Origin: an uncultured Oscillospiraceae bacterium
GTDB lineage: Bacteria > Bacillota > Clostridia > Oscillospirales > Acutalibacteraceae
Length of the DNA: 28,333 nt
NCBI GenBank assembly: GCA_902490735.1
Contig: CABUFC010000010.1
Span: 1 to 28,333 of the forward strand
Direction of reading: 5' to 3'
The notes beneath the pieces were generated by a model that saw only the letters and a program-made list of their open reading frames with translations, was not told where the DNA came from and searched no databases. Shown here in pieces: positions 1 to 6,156 of the stretch (position 1 is its first letter; every line of letters begins with the position of its first letter). The translations under genes were made by a program, and so were the position numbers.

Positions 1-454
1 GTATGGTGCAAAAGACCCGCTTTGCGGCTTATTCTCCTTTTGTGAATGCGCCCTTTGTGTGCCTTCGTTTTACAGAGTATGCGTTTTCTTTCAGGTGCCG
101 CAATAAGCGCTATACTGCGAGAGCTCATTTCCCTCGGCGTGGGACTTAAGCGCCATCTATGCGATTTTGCTATTCTTACCTTTTATTTTTCGAGCGAGTG
201 CCGCGCTTCTAAAAAGCGCGTTTAACTTTTGCGTAAAGATCAATAAAGCTGATCACGCCGGGTTTAGTATAACCGTCAAGCGCTGTCACCATTCCATTCA
301 TATAAGTTCATTACATGGCTTTCAAAATCCTAATCTGCAGTTACCGACAACTATATTTTGATTCTTAATTTGATGTGATCTGTTATAGTGTTCTGCTGAT
401 TCATCATGCAAATTATAGTAGGCATACATATTAAGAAAAGCAAAAAGGTACATT
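1..454. other. Left edge, no supported gene
   Basis: I see no convincing gene here. Short open frames exist on both strands but lack a family motif or a good ribosome binding site. A minus-strand frame beginning near 128 is open to the window edge and could be a gene start, but its composition is unconvincing. A perfect 7-bp hairpin (CGCGCTT/AAGCGCG, 202-220, 5-nt loop) is followed by a moderately T-rich stretch on the plus strand and could be a weak terminator for something entering from the left. The sirtuin transcript on the minus strand runs into this stretch, and I see no clear terminator for it. Confidence 0.5.
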
Positions 455-1444
455 TTATTGAATCTCGTACAGTACATCTGCAGTGTCGCCGTCGAGGCAA
501 ATTGCCTGTTTTTCAATTTCTCTTGGGCAATACGCTTCGCCGTAATTCAAGCAAGCGTATGTTGCCTGTCTGTTGTCTCTTGTCATCTGCCAGAAGGGAT
601 ACTTGATGATGACCGGCGTGTTGGAGCCGACGCCGAGTTCGAGATACAGAATGTGCAGATTTTCGTGCCTGCGGATAAAATCCGAATACGCGGCGGCAGC
701 TTTGTGCCAGCCCGCGTCCTCGACGAAATTATCGTCGGATCGCAGGTTCATCGTCACCGCACCGCCATCAGGCGATCTCGGGATCAGTTCTGTCGGAATA
801 CGCATTTTGATCGCCTTATTATCAGGCACGGTGAAAATACCGTTTTCGTCTTTGACGAAGCCCTGCGCTTCCATCGCCTTCATCGTCCACTCCTCGTTGT
901 CGTAGGTCTCGGGGACGGAGCCGTCGGCAATTTGAAAAAGCCCGTAATCGCCCTGTGTATAGAAGAGGCGTTTCTTATCAAAACCGGCGCGCTGAAACTG
1001 ATGGTCGACATTGGTGGTGATGACGAAATAATCTTTATCTTTCAGCAACTTCAGCAGTTCGGGATAGACAGGCTTCGGCGCGTCGATATAACGGTTGAAG
1101 TAAATGTCTCTTGCCCAATATGCCCACATAACCTCCGGTTCTGCATTCATCACAACAAAGCCGCCGGTGTACATATCGTGAAAGCCGAATGCTCCTTCAA
1201 AATCGGAAAAATACCGTTCAAAGCGTTCGCCGGAATAGGTCAGACCGGCTGCGGTAGAGAGACCGGCACCTGCGCCTACAACGACAGCATCCGCCGTTTC
1301 GAGTTCTTTTTTCAGCTTAGCAAGCTGCTCGTCGCGAGTTCCGATCCCATGGGAAACACGAAGGTCAAAGGAACGCACGGCAAGAAGCCCTTTTTGTATA
1401 GATTCCAAATAGCCGTTTGGCTGATCAGTGTAATAGTTCTTCAT
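455..1444 (-). CDS. Class M sirtuin (SirTM), protein ADP-ribosyltransferase
   Basis: Sir2-fold protein of 329 residues from the ATG at 1444. The NAD-binding glycine motif GAGAGLS lies near residue 57, and a TTNVD segment (N145, D147) replaces the usual TQNID. In canonical sirtuins a catalytic His precedes a Gly; here the matching place reads TQGDYG, with Gln164 instead. That His-to-Gln change, and its distance of 19 residues from the Asn, match the microbial SirTM class, which ADP-ribosylates protein instead of deacetylating it (family knowledge, from memory). The longer frame to 1474 has no better ribosome binding site, so I prefer MKNYYTDQ as the start. The gene overlaps the end of the macrodomain gene by 20 bases, implying coupled translation. 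It is last in the cluster. A conventional deacetylase is unlikely given the missing His. Confidence 0.88.
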   Translation of the reverse strand: MKNYYTDQPNGYLESIQKGLLAVRSFDLRVSHGIGTRDEQLAKLKKELETADAVVVGAGAGLSTAAGLTYSGERFERYFSDFEGAFGFHDMYTGGFVVMNAEPEVMWAYWARDIYFNRYIDAPKPVYPELLKLLKDKDYFVITTNVDHQFQRAGFDKKRLFYTQGDYGLFQIADGSVPETYDNEEWTMKAMEAQGFVKDENGIFTVPDNKAIKMRIPTELIPRSPDGGAVTMNLRSDDNFVEDAGWHKAAAAYSDFIRRHENLHILYLELGVGSNTPVIIKYPFWQMTRDNRQATYACLNYGEAYCPREIEKQAICLDGDTADVLYEIQ

Positions 1445-2231
1445 AGTATGCTTTGTCCTCATCTTTGAACACATTGAAAATCACCCGGTCGACCGCGCCG
1501 TCGTGTTCTTTTAACCATTTTTCGACCGTTTCGACCGCAATCTCTGCGGCGCGTTTGTTCGGAAAGCGGAATACGCCCGTTGAGATGCAGCAGAACGCGA
1601 CGCTTTTCAGGTCGTTTTTTGCGCACAAGTCAAGTGTGTTTGTATAGCAGTCTGAAAGATCCTTTTCAAGCGCGGGTGTGAGTCTTCCTTGAACAATCGG
1701 GCCGACAATATGAACGATCTTCTTTGCGGGGAGATTGTAGGCGTCGGTCAGCATAGGCACGGCGGTCGGCTGCTCGTAGTCCGCGCCGTATTTGTCCCGA
1801 AGCTCTTTCATCTGCCGGGCGCATTCCGCACGAAGCTGAACGCCTGCAAAGGTGTGAATGCAGTTGTCAATGCAGGTGTGCATCGGGACGAAGCAGCCGA
1901 GCATCTGCGAGTTGGCGGCATTTACGATGGCGTCAACGGCAAGTCTCGTGATGTCGCCCTGCCAGATTGACATGCCATTCCGAATCACGGGAATCTCCGA
2001 AAGCGTGACAATCCCGTTTTCGCGAATACGCTCCCGCAGGTATTCATCCTGTACGGCCAGTAGCGAATCGTCCAGCTTTTTCGGCATACGAATGTTCATA
2101 AGCGAACGAAGTATTCTTCGCTTGCCCTCCGTATCCGTCGGCGTCTGCAAATCTTTATATTGAACGGAATCAGCCTTGAACGCTTTTACCAGCGTGTCAA
2201 GTCGCTGATCCTGTGTTGATTTCTCATTCAT
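1425..2231 (-). CDS. Zinc-type macrodomain protein-ADP-ribose hydrolase
   Basis: Macrodomain protein of 268 residues. The first 80 or so residues are an extension rich in charged residues. The macrodomain follows, with WQGDIT near 90-95 and the ADP-ribose-binding VDAIVNAAN near 99-107. Directly after it comes GCFVPMHTCIDNCIH, whose C113, H118 and C120 fit the Cys-His-Cys zinc site of the Zn-macro subfamily. Later motifs include HIVGP and AFCCISTGVFRFP, the substrate-loop region. Zn-macros linked to SirTM remove the ADP-ribose that SirTM adds (family knowledge), so this is the likely eraser of the pair. It starts 4 bases after the flavoprotein stop, with AGAAGG upstream, and overlaps the sirtuin start. 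The adjacency to a SirTM makes the assignment firm; the target protein is unknown. Confidence 0.9.
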   Translation of the reverse strand: MNEKSTQDQRLDTLVKAFKADSVQYKDLQTPTDTEGKRRILRSLMNIRMPKKLDDSLLAVQDEYLRERIRENGIVTLSEIPVIRNGMSIWQGDITRLAVDAIVNAANSQMLGCFVPMHTCIDNCIHTFAGVQLRAECARQMKELRDKYGADYEQPTAVPMLTDAYNLPAKKIVHIVGPIVQGRLTPALEKDLSDCYTNTLDLCAKNDLKSVAFCCISTGVFRFPNKRAAEIAVETVEKWLKEHDGAVDRVIFNVFKDEDKAYYEELLH

Positions 2232-2235
2232 GTTA

Positions 2236-2856
2236 TTACCTTCTTTCCACCGTGCTGACGGGACAAGCCTCCATGCAGTTTCCGCAGTGCAGGCAGTGCT
2301 CCTTGGCGATCACATAGGGGATGCTTTCAGCATTGATGCAGTTTTGCGGGCAAACCGTGCCGCAGGTTTCGCATCCGATGCAGGCGTCGGTGATGAAATA
2401 GCCCTCTGTCTTCGCCTCGCTCCCGCCGAAGGAGAAGGATGCGCGTTCAATCGGCTTTTTCGAGAGATCGAACCATTCGCCGTTTCCTTCGTACAGCTTG
2501 AAAACGGTCAGCGCGCGGCGCGATTCTTCGGTAGGGTAGATGTCACGCATATACGGATTCTTTTCAAAAAGGCGCCAAAGATAGCTTTCTCCGATCTCCT
2601 TTACTTTGCCTCGCACCGAAACGGCGACGCTCGTCATCGTGTCCGCGCCCTTTACCGCCGTCAGCGCCATATATCCACGTTTTGTCAGCCGGTCGTAGAA
2701 GTTTTTGCCCTTCGCGGTAAGAAAGTACAGTCCGTTTTCATCAAAGTCCATCATATCAATGGCGGCGGTGACGGGTAGTCCCTCGTCGTCCACCGTGGCA
2801 ACGACGGCGGTGTGTATTTCTTCTACGAGATATTTCAAATATTTTTCCGCGTTCAT
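2236..2856 (-). CDS. Flavin split-barrel (PNPOx-like) domain fused to a 2[4Fe-4S] ferredoxin
   Basis: Protein of 206 residues. The first 130 or so look like the pyridoxamine-phosphate-oxidase/FMN-binding split barrel (MNAEKYLKYL start, then AVVATVDDEGLPVTAAIDM and VSVRGKVKEI). The last 65 carry two ferredoxin motifs, CIGCETCGTVCPQNC and CLHCGNCMEACP, each C-x2-C-x2-C-x3-C, so two 4Fe-4S clusters are expected. The protein probably carries electrons between the clusters and a flavin or heme in the cytoplasm; the substrate is unknown. The ATG at 2856 has GGAGG 4 bases upstream. An alternative ATG at 2910 overlaps the Rrf2 stop as ATGA, but it lies before the terminator-like hairpin and gives an N-terminal extension unlike the family. 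The macrodomain gene follows after 4 bases. Confidence 0.8.
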   Translation of the reverse strand: MNAEKYLKYLVEEIHTAVVATVDDEGLPVTAAIDMMDFDENGLYFLTAKGKNFYDRLTKRGYMALTAVKGADTMTSVAVSVRGKVKEIGESYLWRLFEKNPYMRDIYPTEESRRALTVFKLYEGNGEWFDLSKKPIERASFSFGGSEAKTEGYFITDACIGCETCGTVCPQNCINAESIPYVIAKEHCLHCGNCMEACPVSTVERR

Positions 2857-2867
2857 AGTTCCTCCGT

Positions 2868-2901
2868 AAAAAGCCCCGGAAAACGTTTTCGTTCCCGGGG
2901 C
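2868..2901 (-). terminator. Terminator or attenuator between rrf2 and the flavo-ferredoxin gene
   Basis: On the minus strand the arms GCCCCGG and CCGGGGC (forward 2895-2901 and 2873-2879) form a 7-bp GC-rich stem. They are followed at once by five Ts (2868-2872). The ribosome binding site of the next gene (GGAGG, 2861-2865) begins 2 bases after the T run, so this stem sits exactly where it could throttle read-through into the flavo-ferredoxin, macrodomain and sirtuin genes. Confidence 0.65.
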
Positions 2902-2906
2902 GTTTG

Positions 2907-3350
2907 TCATTTGCTTTCCTTTGCCAGAAGCTCCGCCATGCCGCTTTGCAGATCGAGAAGCGTATAACGCTTCAGTTCATTTTCCATAGCGTTCTGTATA
3001 TCCTTCAGCTTGTCATCCAGCAATGCGTGGATGTTCCTGCCCACCGGGCATTTCGGATTCGGGCTTTCGTGAAAATGGAACAGGTCGCCGTTCTCTACCG
3101 GATCGATCGCCTCATACACGTCGTAAAAAGTGATATCCGATAAGTCCCGCGTCACTTCGATGCCGCCCGTGCCTCTCTGCACAGTGATAAGTCCCGCGTT
3201 TTTGAGCTTCGTTAGGATCTTGCGGATGATAACGGGGTTGGTATTGATGCTTTCGGCAAGAAAATCGCTCGTCACCTTGCGTTCACTGCCGAAAACCTCA
3301 ACGCAGGAGAAGATATGCAGAGCGATCGTGAATCTTGAAGATATTTGCAT
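2907..3350 (-). CDS. Rrf2 family transcriptional regulator
   Basis: Protein of 147 residues with the Rrf2 start MQISSRFTIALHIF and a winged helix in the first 70 residues (SDFLAESINTNPVIIRKIL, then GLITVQRGTGG). The DITFYDVYEAID segment follows and a helical tail ends the protein. Only one Cys (in PKCPVGRNIH, near residue 100) is visible, so the three-Cys Fe-S site of IscR or NsrR is absent; it resembles the YwnA/CymR-like branch that responds to thiols or small molecules. The ATG at 3350 is preceded by GGAGG at a good distance; the longer GTG start would overlap that site. It has its own promoter and probably regulates itself and the downstream cluster. The signal it senses cannot be read from the sequence. 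Confidence 0.85.
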   Translation of the reverse strand: MQISSRFTIALHIFSCVEVFGSERKVTSDFLAESINTNPVIIRKILTKLKNAGLITVQRGTGGIEVTRDLSDITFYDVYEAIDPVENGDLFHFHESPNPKCPVGRNIHALLDDKLKDIQNAMENELKRYTLLDLQSGMAELLAKESK

Positions 3351-3370
3351 CCTGTTCGCCTCCACCCGTT

Positions 3371-3399
3371 ATCATACCACAAAGAAGTCGTAATTTCAA
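3371..3399 (-). promoter_or_regulatory. Promoter of the Rrf2 gene
   Basis: On the minus strand TTGAAA (forward 3394-3399) is separated by exactly 17 bases from TATGAT (forward 3371-3376), about 20 bases before the gene start at 3350. This fits a vegetative sigma-A promoter. Confidence 0.65.
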
Positions 3400-3407
3400 C
3401 GGTTACA

Positions 3408-4178
3408 TTAAAACTTTCCGTTATTATTCTGCCACGTATCTTTGTCGGCAAGCGTCTCCATCACGTCCCAGTGCTCCGCGATAAAGCCGTTTTCCACGCG
3501 GAAGAGATCGTAATAGGTAGTGGGCACGCCGCCGAAAGAGCCTTCACTGCAGGCGAGAGCGTAGTCGCCGTCAGCAAGGACCATGTGCGTCTTGTCATAG
3601 ACCATCGAAATGCCCTGCTTTGCCATAGCCGCAAGCGCCGCGCCGAGTCCGGAAAGACCGTCGGCGATGGAGATATTGTGCTGGATGTACTTGTCGCCGT
3701 CGTAGTAGGAGGTCAGCTTTTCGGGGTGTTCACCGCGAAGCACGTCGCCCACGAATCCTGAGACAATGCGGCGGGTCTCTTCTTTATCGACGTCTTTCTT
3801 CTGGAGCGTACCGTCGATCTGGGTGTGACCGGAAGGATTGGGCTCGGCGACGTTCTGAAGATTGTCCCAGTGCTCGTCGATCTTGCCGTCGGCGTTAAAA
3901 TGGAACACGTCGAACGCTACCTGTTCGCCGGCTCCCGCGAAATTGTAGACGGTCTGAAGAAAGACGCATTCGCCGTCTTCAAAAGCACGGATGTTGTTTA
4001 CGGTGGTTTTTACAGGCGCCTGCTGCAGTCCCGCGACTGCCGCCATAAAAGCGTCGGCGCCGGTGCCGAAAGCGAGATTATGCTGCTTGTACTCGGGGGC
4101 GAGCAGAGACTTTGCAAGTTCCAGATCACCGGATACGAACGTGCCGATCAGGGCTAATGCTTTTTCTTTGTTTGTCAT
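3408..4178 (-). CDS. Tandem NTF2/SnoaL-like domain protein
   Basis: Protein of 256 residues made of two related alpha+beta halves, about 5-125 and 130-250. The parallel motifs are APEYKQHNLAFGTG in the first and DKYIQHNISIADG in the second; HFNADGKIDEHWDNLQ in the first matches FRVENGFIAEHWDVME in the second. This is the SnoaL-like polyketide-cyclase/NTF2 fold, found in many small cytoplasmic enzymes; the reaction is not predictable. The start at 4178 (MTNKEKALAL) has GGAGG upstream, and the open frame further up to 4367 is not protein-like. The gene has a consensus promoter and is separated from rrf2 by 57 bases that hold the rrf2 promoter, so it is probably its own unit. Codon use is GC-rich like the rest of the left block. 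Confidence 0.78.
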   Translation of the reverse strand: MTNKEKALALIGTFVSGDLELAKSLLAPEYKQHNLAFGTGADAFMAAVAGLQQAPVKTTVNNIRAFEDGECVFLQTVYNFAGAGEQVAFDVFHFNADGKIDEHWDNLQNVAEPNPSGHTQIDGTLQKKDVDKEETRRIVSGFVGDVLRGEHPEKLTSYYDGDKYIQHNISIADGLSGLGAALAAMAKQGISMVYDKTHMVLADGDYALACSEGSFGGVPTTYYDLFRVENGFIAEHWDVMETLADKDTWQNNNGKF

Positions 4179-4201
4179 GGTAGGATACCTCCAAAAATAT
4201 A

Positions 4202-4258
4202 TTTGATGTAACCTCCGTGGTTTCATCTTGGCATCATTATAGCACGTCTTTGATGTAA
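4202..4258. repeat. Pair of 10-bp direct repeats in the SnoaL-like gene promoter
   Basis: TTTGATGTAA occurs at 4202-4211 and again at 4249-4258, 47 bases apart. The second copy fills part of the spacer between the -35 and -10 hexamers and the first lies in the leader. That placement suits an operator. A similar sequence (TTACATTAAA, 3403-3412) lies just upstream of the rrf2 -35. Confidence 0.55.
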
Positions 4259-4264
4259 TGTCAA
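4236..4264 (-). promoter_or_regulatory. Consensus promoter of the SnoaL-like gene
   Basis: On the minus strand TTGACA (forward 4259-4264), a 17-base spacer and TATAAT (forward 4236-4241) match the sigma-70/sigma-A consensus exactly. The start codon lies 57 bases downstream. Confidence 0.85.
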
Positions 4265-4396
4265 TAGTTACAACGAAATTTTTTTGAAAAAATTTTTCCC
4301 CGCTTTTTCGCCAACTGCAGGTAAAATTTAATCGCTGAAGTTGAAGTAAGAAAACAGCGAGAATCAAAAGACCCGCGTTTTAACATAGTAAGAAAA

Positions 4397-4436
4397 GCCT
4401 GCAAACGGCGAAAACCGCTTGCAGACTTCCTTTTTG
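4397..4436. terminator. Hairpin terminator downstream of the tRNA-Ser remnant
   Basis: CTGCAAACGG (4399-4408) pairs with CCGCTTGCAG (4415-4424) with one mismatch around a CGAAAA loop. Plus-strand reading is followed by a T run at 4431-4435, and minus-strand reading by TTTTCTT, so it may act both ways. Confidence 0.6.
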
Positions 4437-4457
4437 TGGCGGAGACGGCGGGATTCG
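4437..4457 (-). repeat. Copy of the tRNA-Ser 3' end (att-like repeat)
   Basis: These 21 bases match 4607-4627, the 3' end of the intact tRNA-Ser gene (part of the T arm, acceptor strand and CCA), at 20 of 21 positions. The rest of the tRNA is absent upstream, so this is a fragment. Duplicated tRNA 3' ends are the usual footprint of integration at a tRNA gene; a decayed tandem tRNA is the alternative. Confidence 0.75.
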
Positions 4458-4458
4458 C

Positions 4459-4538
4459 CCGAGGCGACTGTCGCCTCGGCACGCACGCGGACTTTGCAAT
4501 CATCCACTGGAAGATTGCAATTTTTCCTTTTGGAAAAA
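4459..4538. repeat. Array of three perfect hairpins
   Basis: Three back-to-back stem-loops: 4459-4479 (9-bp stem, CTG loop), 4494-4520 (8-bp stem TTGCAATC/GATTGCAA, 11-nt loop) and 4521-4538 (7-bp stem TTTTTCC/GGAAAAA, TTTT loop). They lie between the tRNA-Ser 3' remnant and a second tRNA-like T-loop sequence (GTTCGAATCTCACCAC, 4546-4561). The stretch has no plausible reading frame and looks like an intergenic repeat or a structured RNA. Confidence 0.6.
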
Positions 4539-4567
4539 CCGTCCTGTTCGAATCTCACCACAAACTG

Positions 4568-4606
4568 AAAAGACTCAGCCACACAAAAGTGTAACTGAGT
4601 CTTTTT
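4568..4606. terminator. Bidirectional terminator after tRNA-Ser
   Basis: An 11-bp stem (4568-4578 with 4595-4605) is capped by ACAC/GTGT with an AAAA loop, and it carries A and T runs on its two flanks. It lies directly 3' of the tRNA-Ser gene on the minus strand and ends in TTTT in that direction. Confidence 0.8.
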
Positions 4607-4695
4607 TGGCGGAGACGGCGAGATTCGAACTCGCGGGGGATCGCTCCCTAACTGATTTCGAGTCAGCCCCGTTATGACCACTTCGATACGTCTCC
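4607..4695 (-). tRNA. tRNA-Ser (CGA anticodon)
   Basis: The minus strand gives acceptor GGAGACG pairing with CGTCTCC, then discriminator G and an encoded CCA. The anticodon arm is GCTGA, loop CTCGAAA, TCAGT, so the anticodon is CGA (Ser, codon UCG). A long variable arm (around TAGGGAGCGATCCCC) and the T loop GTTCGAATC complete a class II tRNA of 89 nt. It has its own consensus promoter and a terminator and is divergent from yebC. Confidence 0.95.
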
Positions 4696-4715
4696 AAATA
4701 TTTTTAGCATTAAAT

Positions 4716-4744
4716 ATTATAGGTTTTTAAAGGTAAAATGTCAA
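4716..4744 (-). promoter_or_regulatory. Consensus promoter of tRNA-Ser
   Basis: On the minus strand TTGACA (forward 4739-4744), a 17-base spacer and TATAAT (forward 4716-4721) match consensus exactly. The tRNA 5' end lies 21 bases after the -10 hexamer. Confidence 0.88.
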
Positions 4745-4773
4745 TAGATATTACTTAAATTAATCGTTTTCTA

Positions 4774-4802
4774 TTGAAAAAACATACTATATATGATAAA
4801 AT
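4774..4802 (+). promoter_or_regulatory. Probable promoter of yebC-maf-SGNH genes
   Basis: TTGAAA (4774-4779), a 17-base spacer and TAAAAT (4797-4802) lie upstream of yebC. A second candidate, the extended -10 TGGTATAAT (4807-4815), is too close to the ribosome binding site for a normal leader. Confidence 0.5.
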
Positions 4803-4832
4803 TAATTGGTATAATTTTATGAGGTGAAATTT

Positions 4833-5552
4833 ATGTCTGGGCACTCTAAATGGAGCACAATTAAAAGAAAAAAAGAAAAAACCGATCAGCAGCGCGCTAA
4901 GGTTTTTACTAAAATTGGCAGGGAACTTGCTGTAGCTGTAAAGCAAGGTGGTCCTGATCCGAATGTAAATTCTAAATTAAAGGATTGTATAGCAAAAGCA
5001 AAAGCAAACAATTATCCGAGCGATAATATCGATAGGATAATTAAAAAAGCTGCCGGTGAAGGCGATTCTAACAATTACGAAGAAATAGTATACGAAGGAT
5101 ATGGCCCTAACGGCGTGGCAGTAGTTGTTGAAACACTTACCGACAACCGTAACCGCACAGCCGGTGATTTGCGCCATTACTTTGATAAATCCGGAGGAAA
5201 CATGGGCCAAAGCGGTTCTGTTATGTTCATGTTTACACGCTCGGGAGTTATTTTGGTAGCTGCAGACAGTATGGATGAAGACGCCTGCTTAGAGCTTTCT
5301 CTTGACGCAGGAGCGGACGATTTTAATACAGTTGAAGAAGCGTACGAGATTATATGCGGACCTAACGATTTAGGCAAAGTCAGCGAGGCCCTCGAAAAAG
5401 GCGGCGCGAAAATTCTATCTTGCGAAATCGAATATATACCTTCAAATACTGTATCTTTAGATGAAGATGCGGCTTTGCGCATGGAAAAACTAATTGATTC
5501 ATTAGAAGATAACGACGATGTTCAGGGCGTTTGGCACAATTGGGAAGAATAA
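4833..5552 (+). CDS. yebC: YebC/PmpR family transcriptional/translational regulator
   Basis: Protein of 239 residues, the normal length for the family. It opens with the hallmark MSGHSKWSTIKRKKEKTDQQR and FTKIGRELAVAVKQGG, then NYEEIVYEGYGPNGVAVVVETLTDNRNRT (given here in pieces: EEIVYEGYGPNGVA and ETLTDNRNRT) and the GGNMGQSGSVMFMF segment. The family includes DNA-binding regulators, and recent work links YebC proteins to translation of proline-rich stretches. The ATG at 4833 follows GAGGTG; the upstream GTG at 4824 would use the same bases as its own site. The maf start lies 1 base after the stop, so the two are co-transcribed. Confidence 0.95.
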   Translation: MSGHSKWSTIKRKKEKTDQQRAKVFTKIGRELAVAVKQGGPDPNVNSKLKDCIAKAKANNYPSDNIDRIIKKAAGEGDSNNYEEIVYEGYGPNGVAVVVETLTDNRNRTAGDLRHYFDKSGGNMGQSGSVMFMFTRSGVILVAADSMDEDACLELSLDAGADDFNTVEEAYEIICGPNDLGKVSEALEKGGAKILSCEIEYIPSNTVSLDEDAALRMEKLIDSLEDNDDVQGVWHNWEE

Positions 5553-5553
5553 G

Positions 5554-6156
5554 ATGGACCCAAACAAAAAAATAATTTTGGCTTCGGGTTCAATAAGGAG
5601 AAAAGAGCTTTTAGAAGAAGCGGGATTTACATTTGAACAAATTGTATCCGGCGCTGAAGAAAATATTACAGACTATAAAGATGCGGATGATTACGCTAAA
5701 AAAACTTCAGTTTTAAAAGGCAAAGCAGTTTTAGCAGACGTAATTGACAATCCCGATTATCAAAACTGCACAATAATTTCCGCCGATACCGTAATATGCC
5801 ATAAGGGTAGAATTTTAGAAAAGCCTAAAGATAAGCAAGACGCTTTTAATATGTTAAAGGGACTGTCGAACGATACTCATTTTGTTGTAACAGGCGTTTC
5901 GGTTTTTGATGTTAAAGACGGAAAGGTAGCTTCAATTACCGAAAGTGACAAAACATTTGTTACCTTTAGAAAAATGACCGACGCTGAAATATGGGACTAT
6001 GTTAATACCGGTGAGCCAATGGGCAAATCCGGTTCATATGCTATTCAACAAGGAGCAAAAAAGTTTGTTGAAAAAATTGATGGCGATATTTTAACGGTTG
6101 TTGGGCTGCCGATAAAACTTGTAAAAAAATTGTTAAGTGAGCGGGGATCTTTATGA
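5554..6156 (+). CDS. maf: Maf family nucleotide pyrophosphatase
   Basis: Cytoplasmic house-cleaning enzyme of 200 residues that hydrolyses non-canonical nucleoside triphosphates, or dTTP/UTP, to the monophosphate and pyrophosphate. Family motifs are present: ILASGSIRRKELLEEAG at the N-terminus (usually ASxSPRR, here SIRR), SADTVICHKGRILEKP in the middle, then GEPMGKSGSYAIQQGA and ILTVVGLPIKLV. The start at 5554 gives MDPNKK and lies 1 base after the yebC stop; the longer frame to 5518 would overlap yebC. The next gene begins inside the stop codon as ATGA, so translation is probably coupled. The substrate subclass cannot be fixed from the sequence. Confidence 0.93.
   Translation: MDPNKKIILASGSIRRKELLEEAGFTFEQIVSGAEENITDYKDADDYAKKTSVLKGKAVLADVIDNPDYQNCTIISADTVICHKGRILEKPKDKQDAFNMLKGLSNDTHFVVTGVSVFDVKDGKVASITESDKTFVTFRKMTDAEIWDYVNTGEPMGKSGSYAIQQGAKKFVEKIDGDILTVVGLPIKLVKKLLSERGSL

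Noticed and set aside
1..128. Minus-strand frame open to the window edge, and a plus-strand frame from 3
   Set aside because: No family motif, very basic composition and no ribosome binding site; too short to support.
458..1468. Long plus-strand frame opposite the sirtuin gene
   Set aside because: It is the mirror of a well supported minus-strand gene; its translation shows no motif and GC-rich codons make such shadows common.
4202..4258. CRISPR-like repeat array
   Set aside because: Only two 10-bp copies; fits an operator, not an array.
4437..4560. A second complete tRNA with TTTGTGG/CCACAAA acceptor arms
   Set aside because: The T stem does not pair beyond one base pair, no anticodon arm forms and the interior folds as three hairpins.
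4261..4681. Minus-strand frames across the tRNA and hairpin region
   Set aside because: They translate tRNA-Ser, terminators and hairpins; protein-like pieces such as RVRISPSPP are known spurious products of tRNA sequence.
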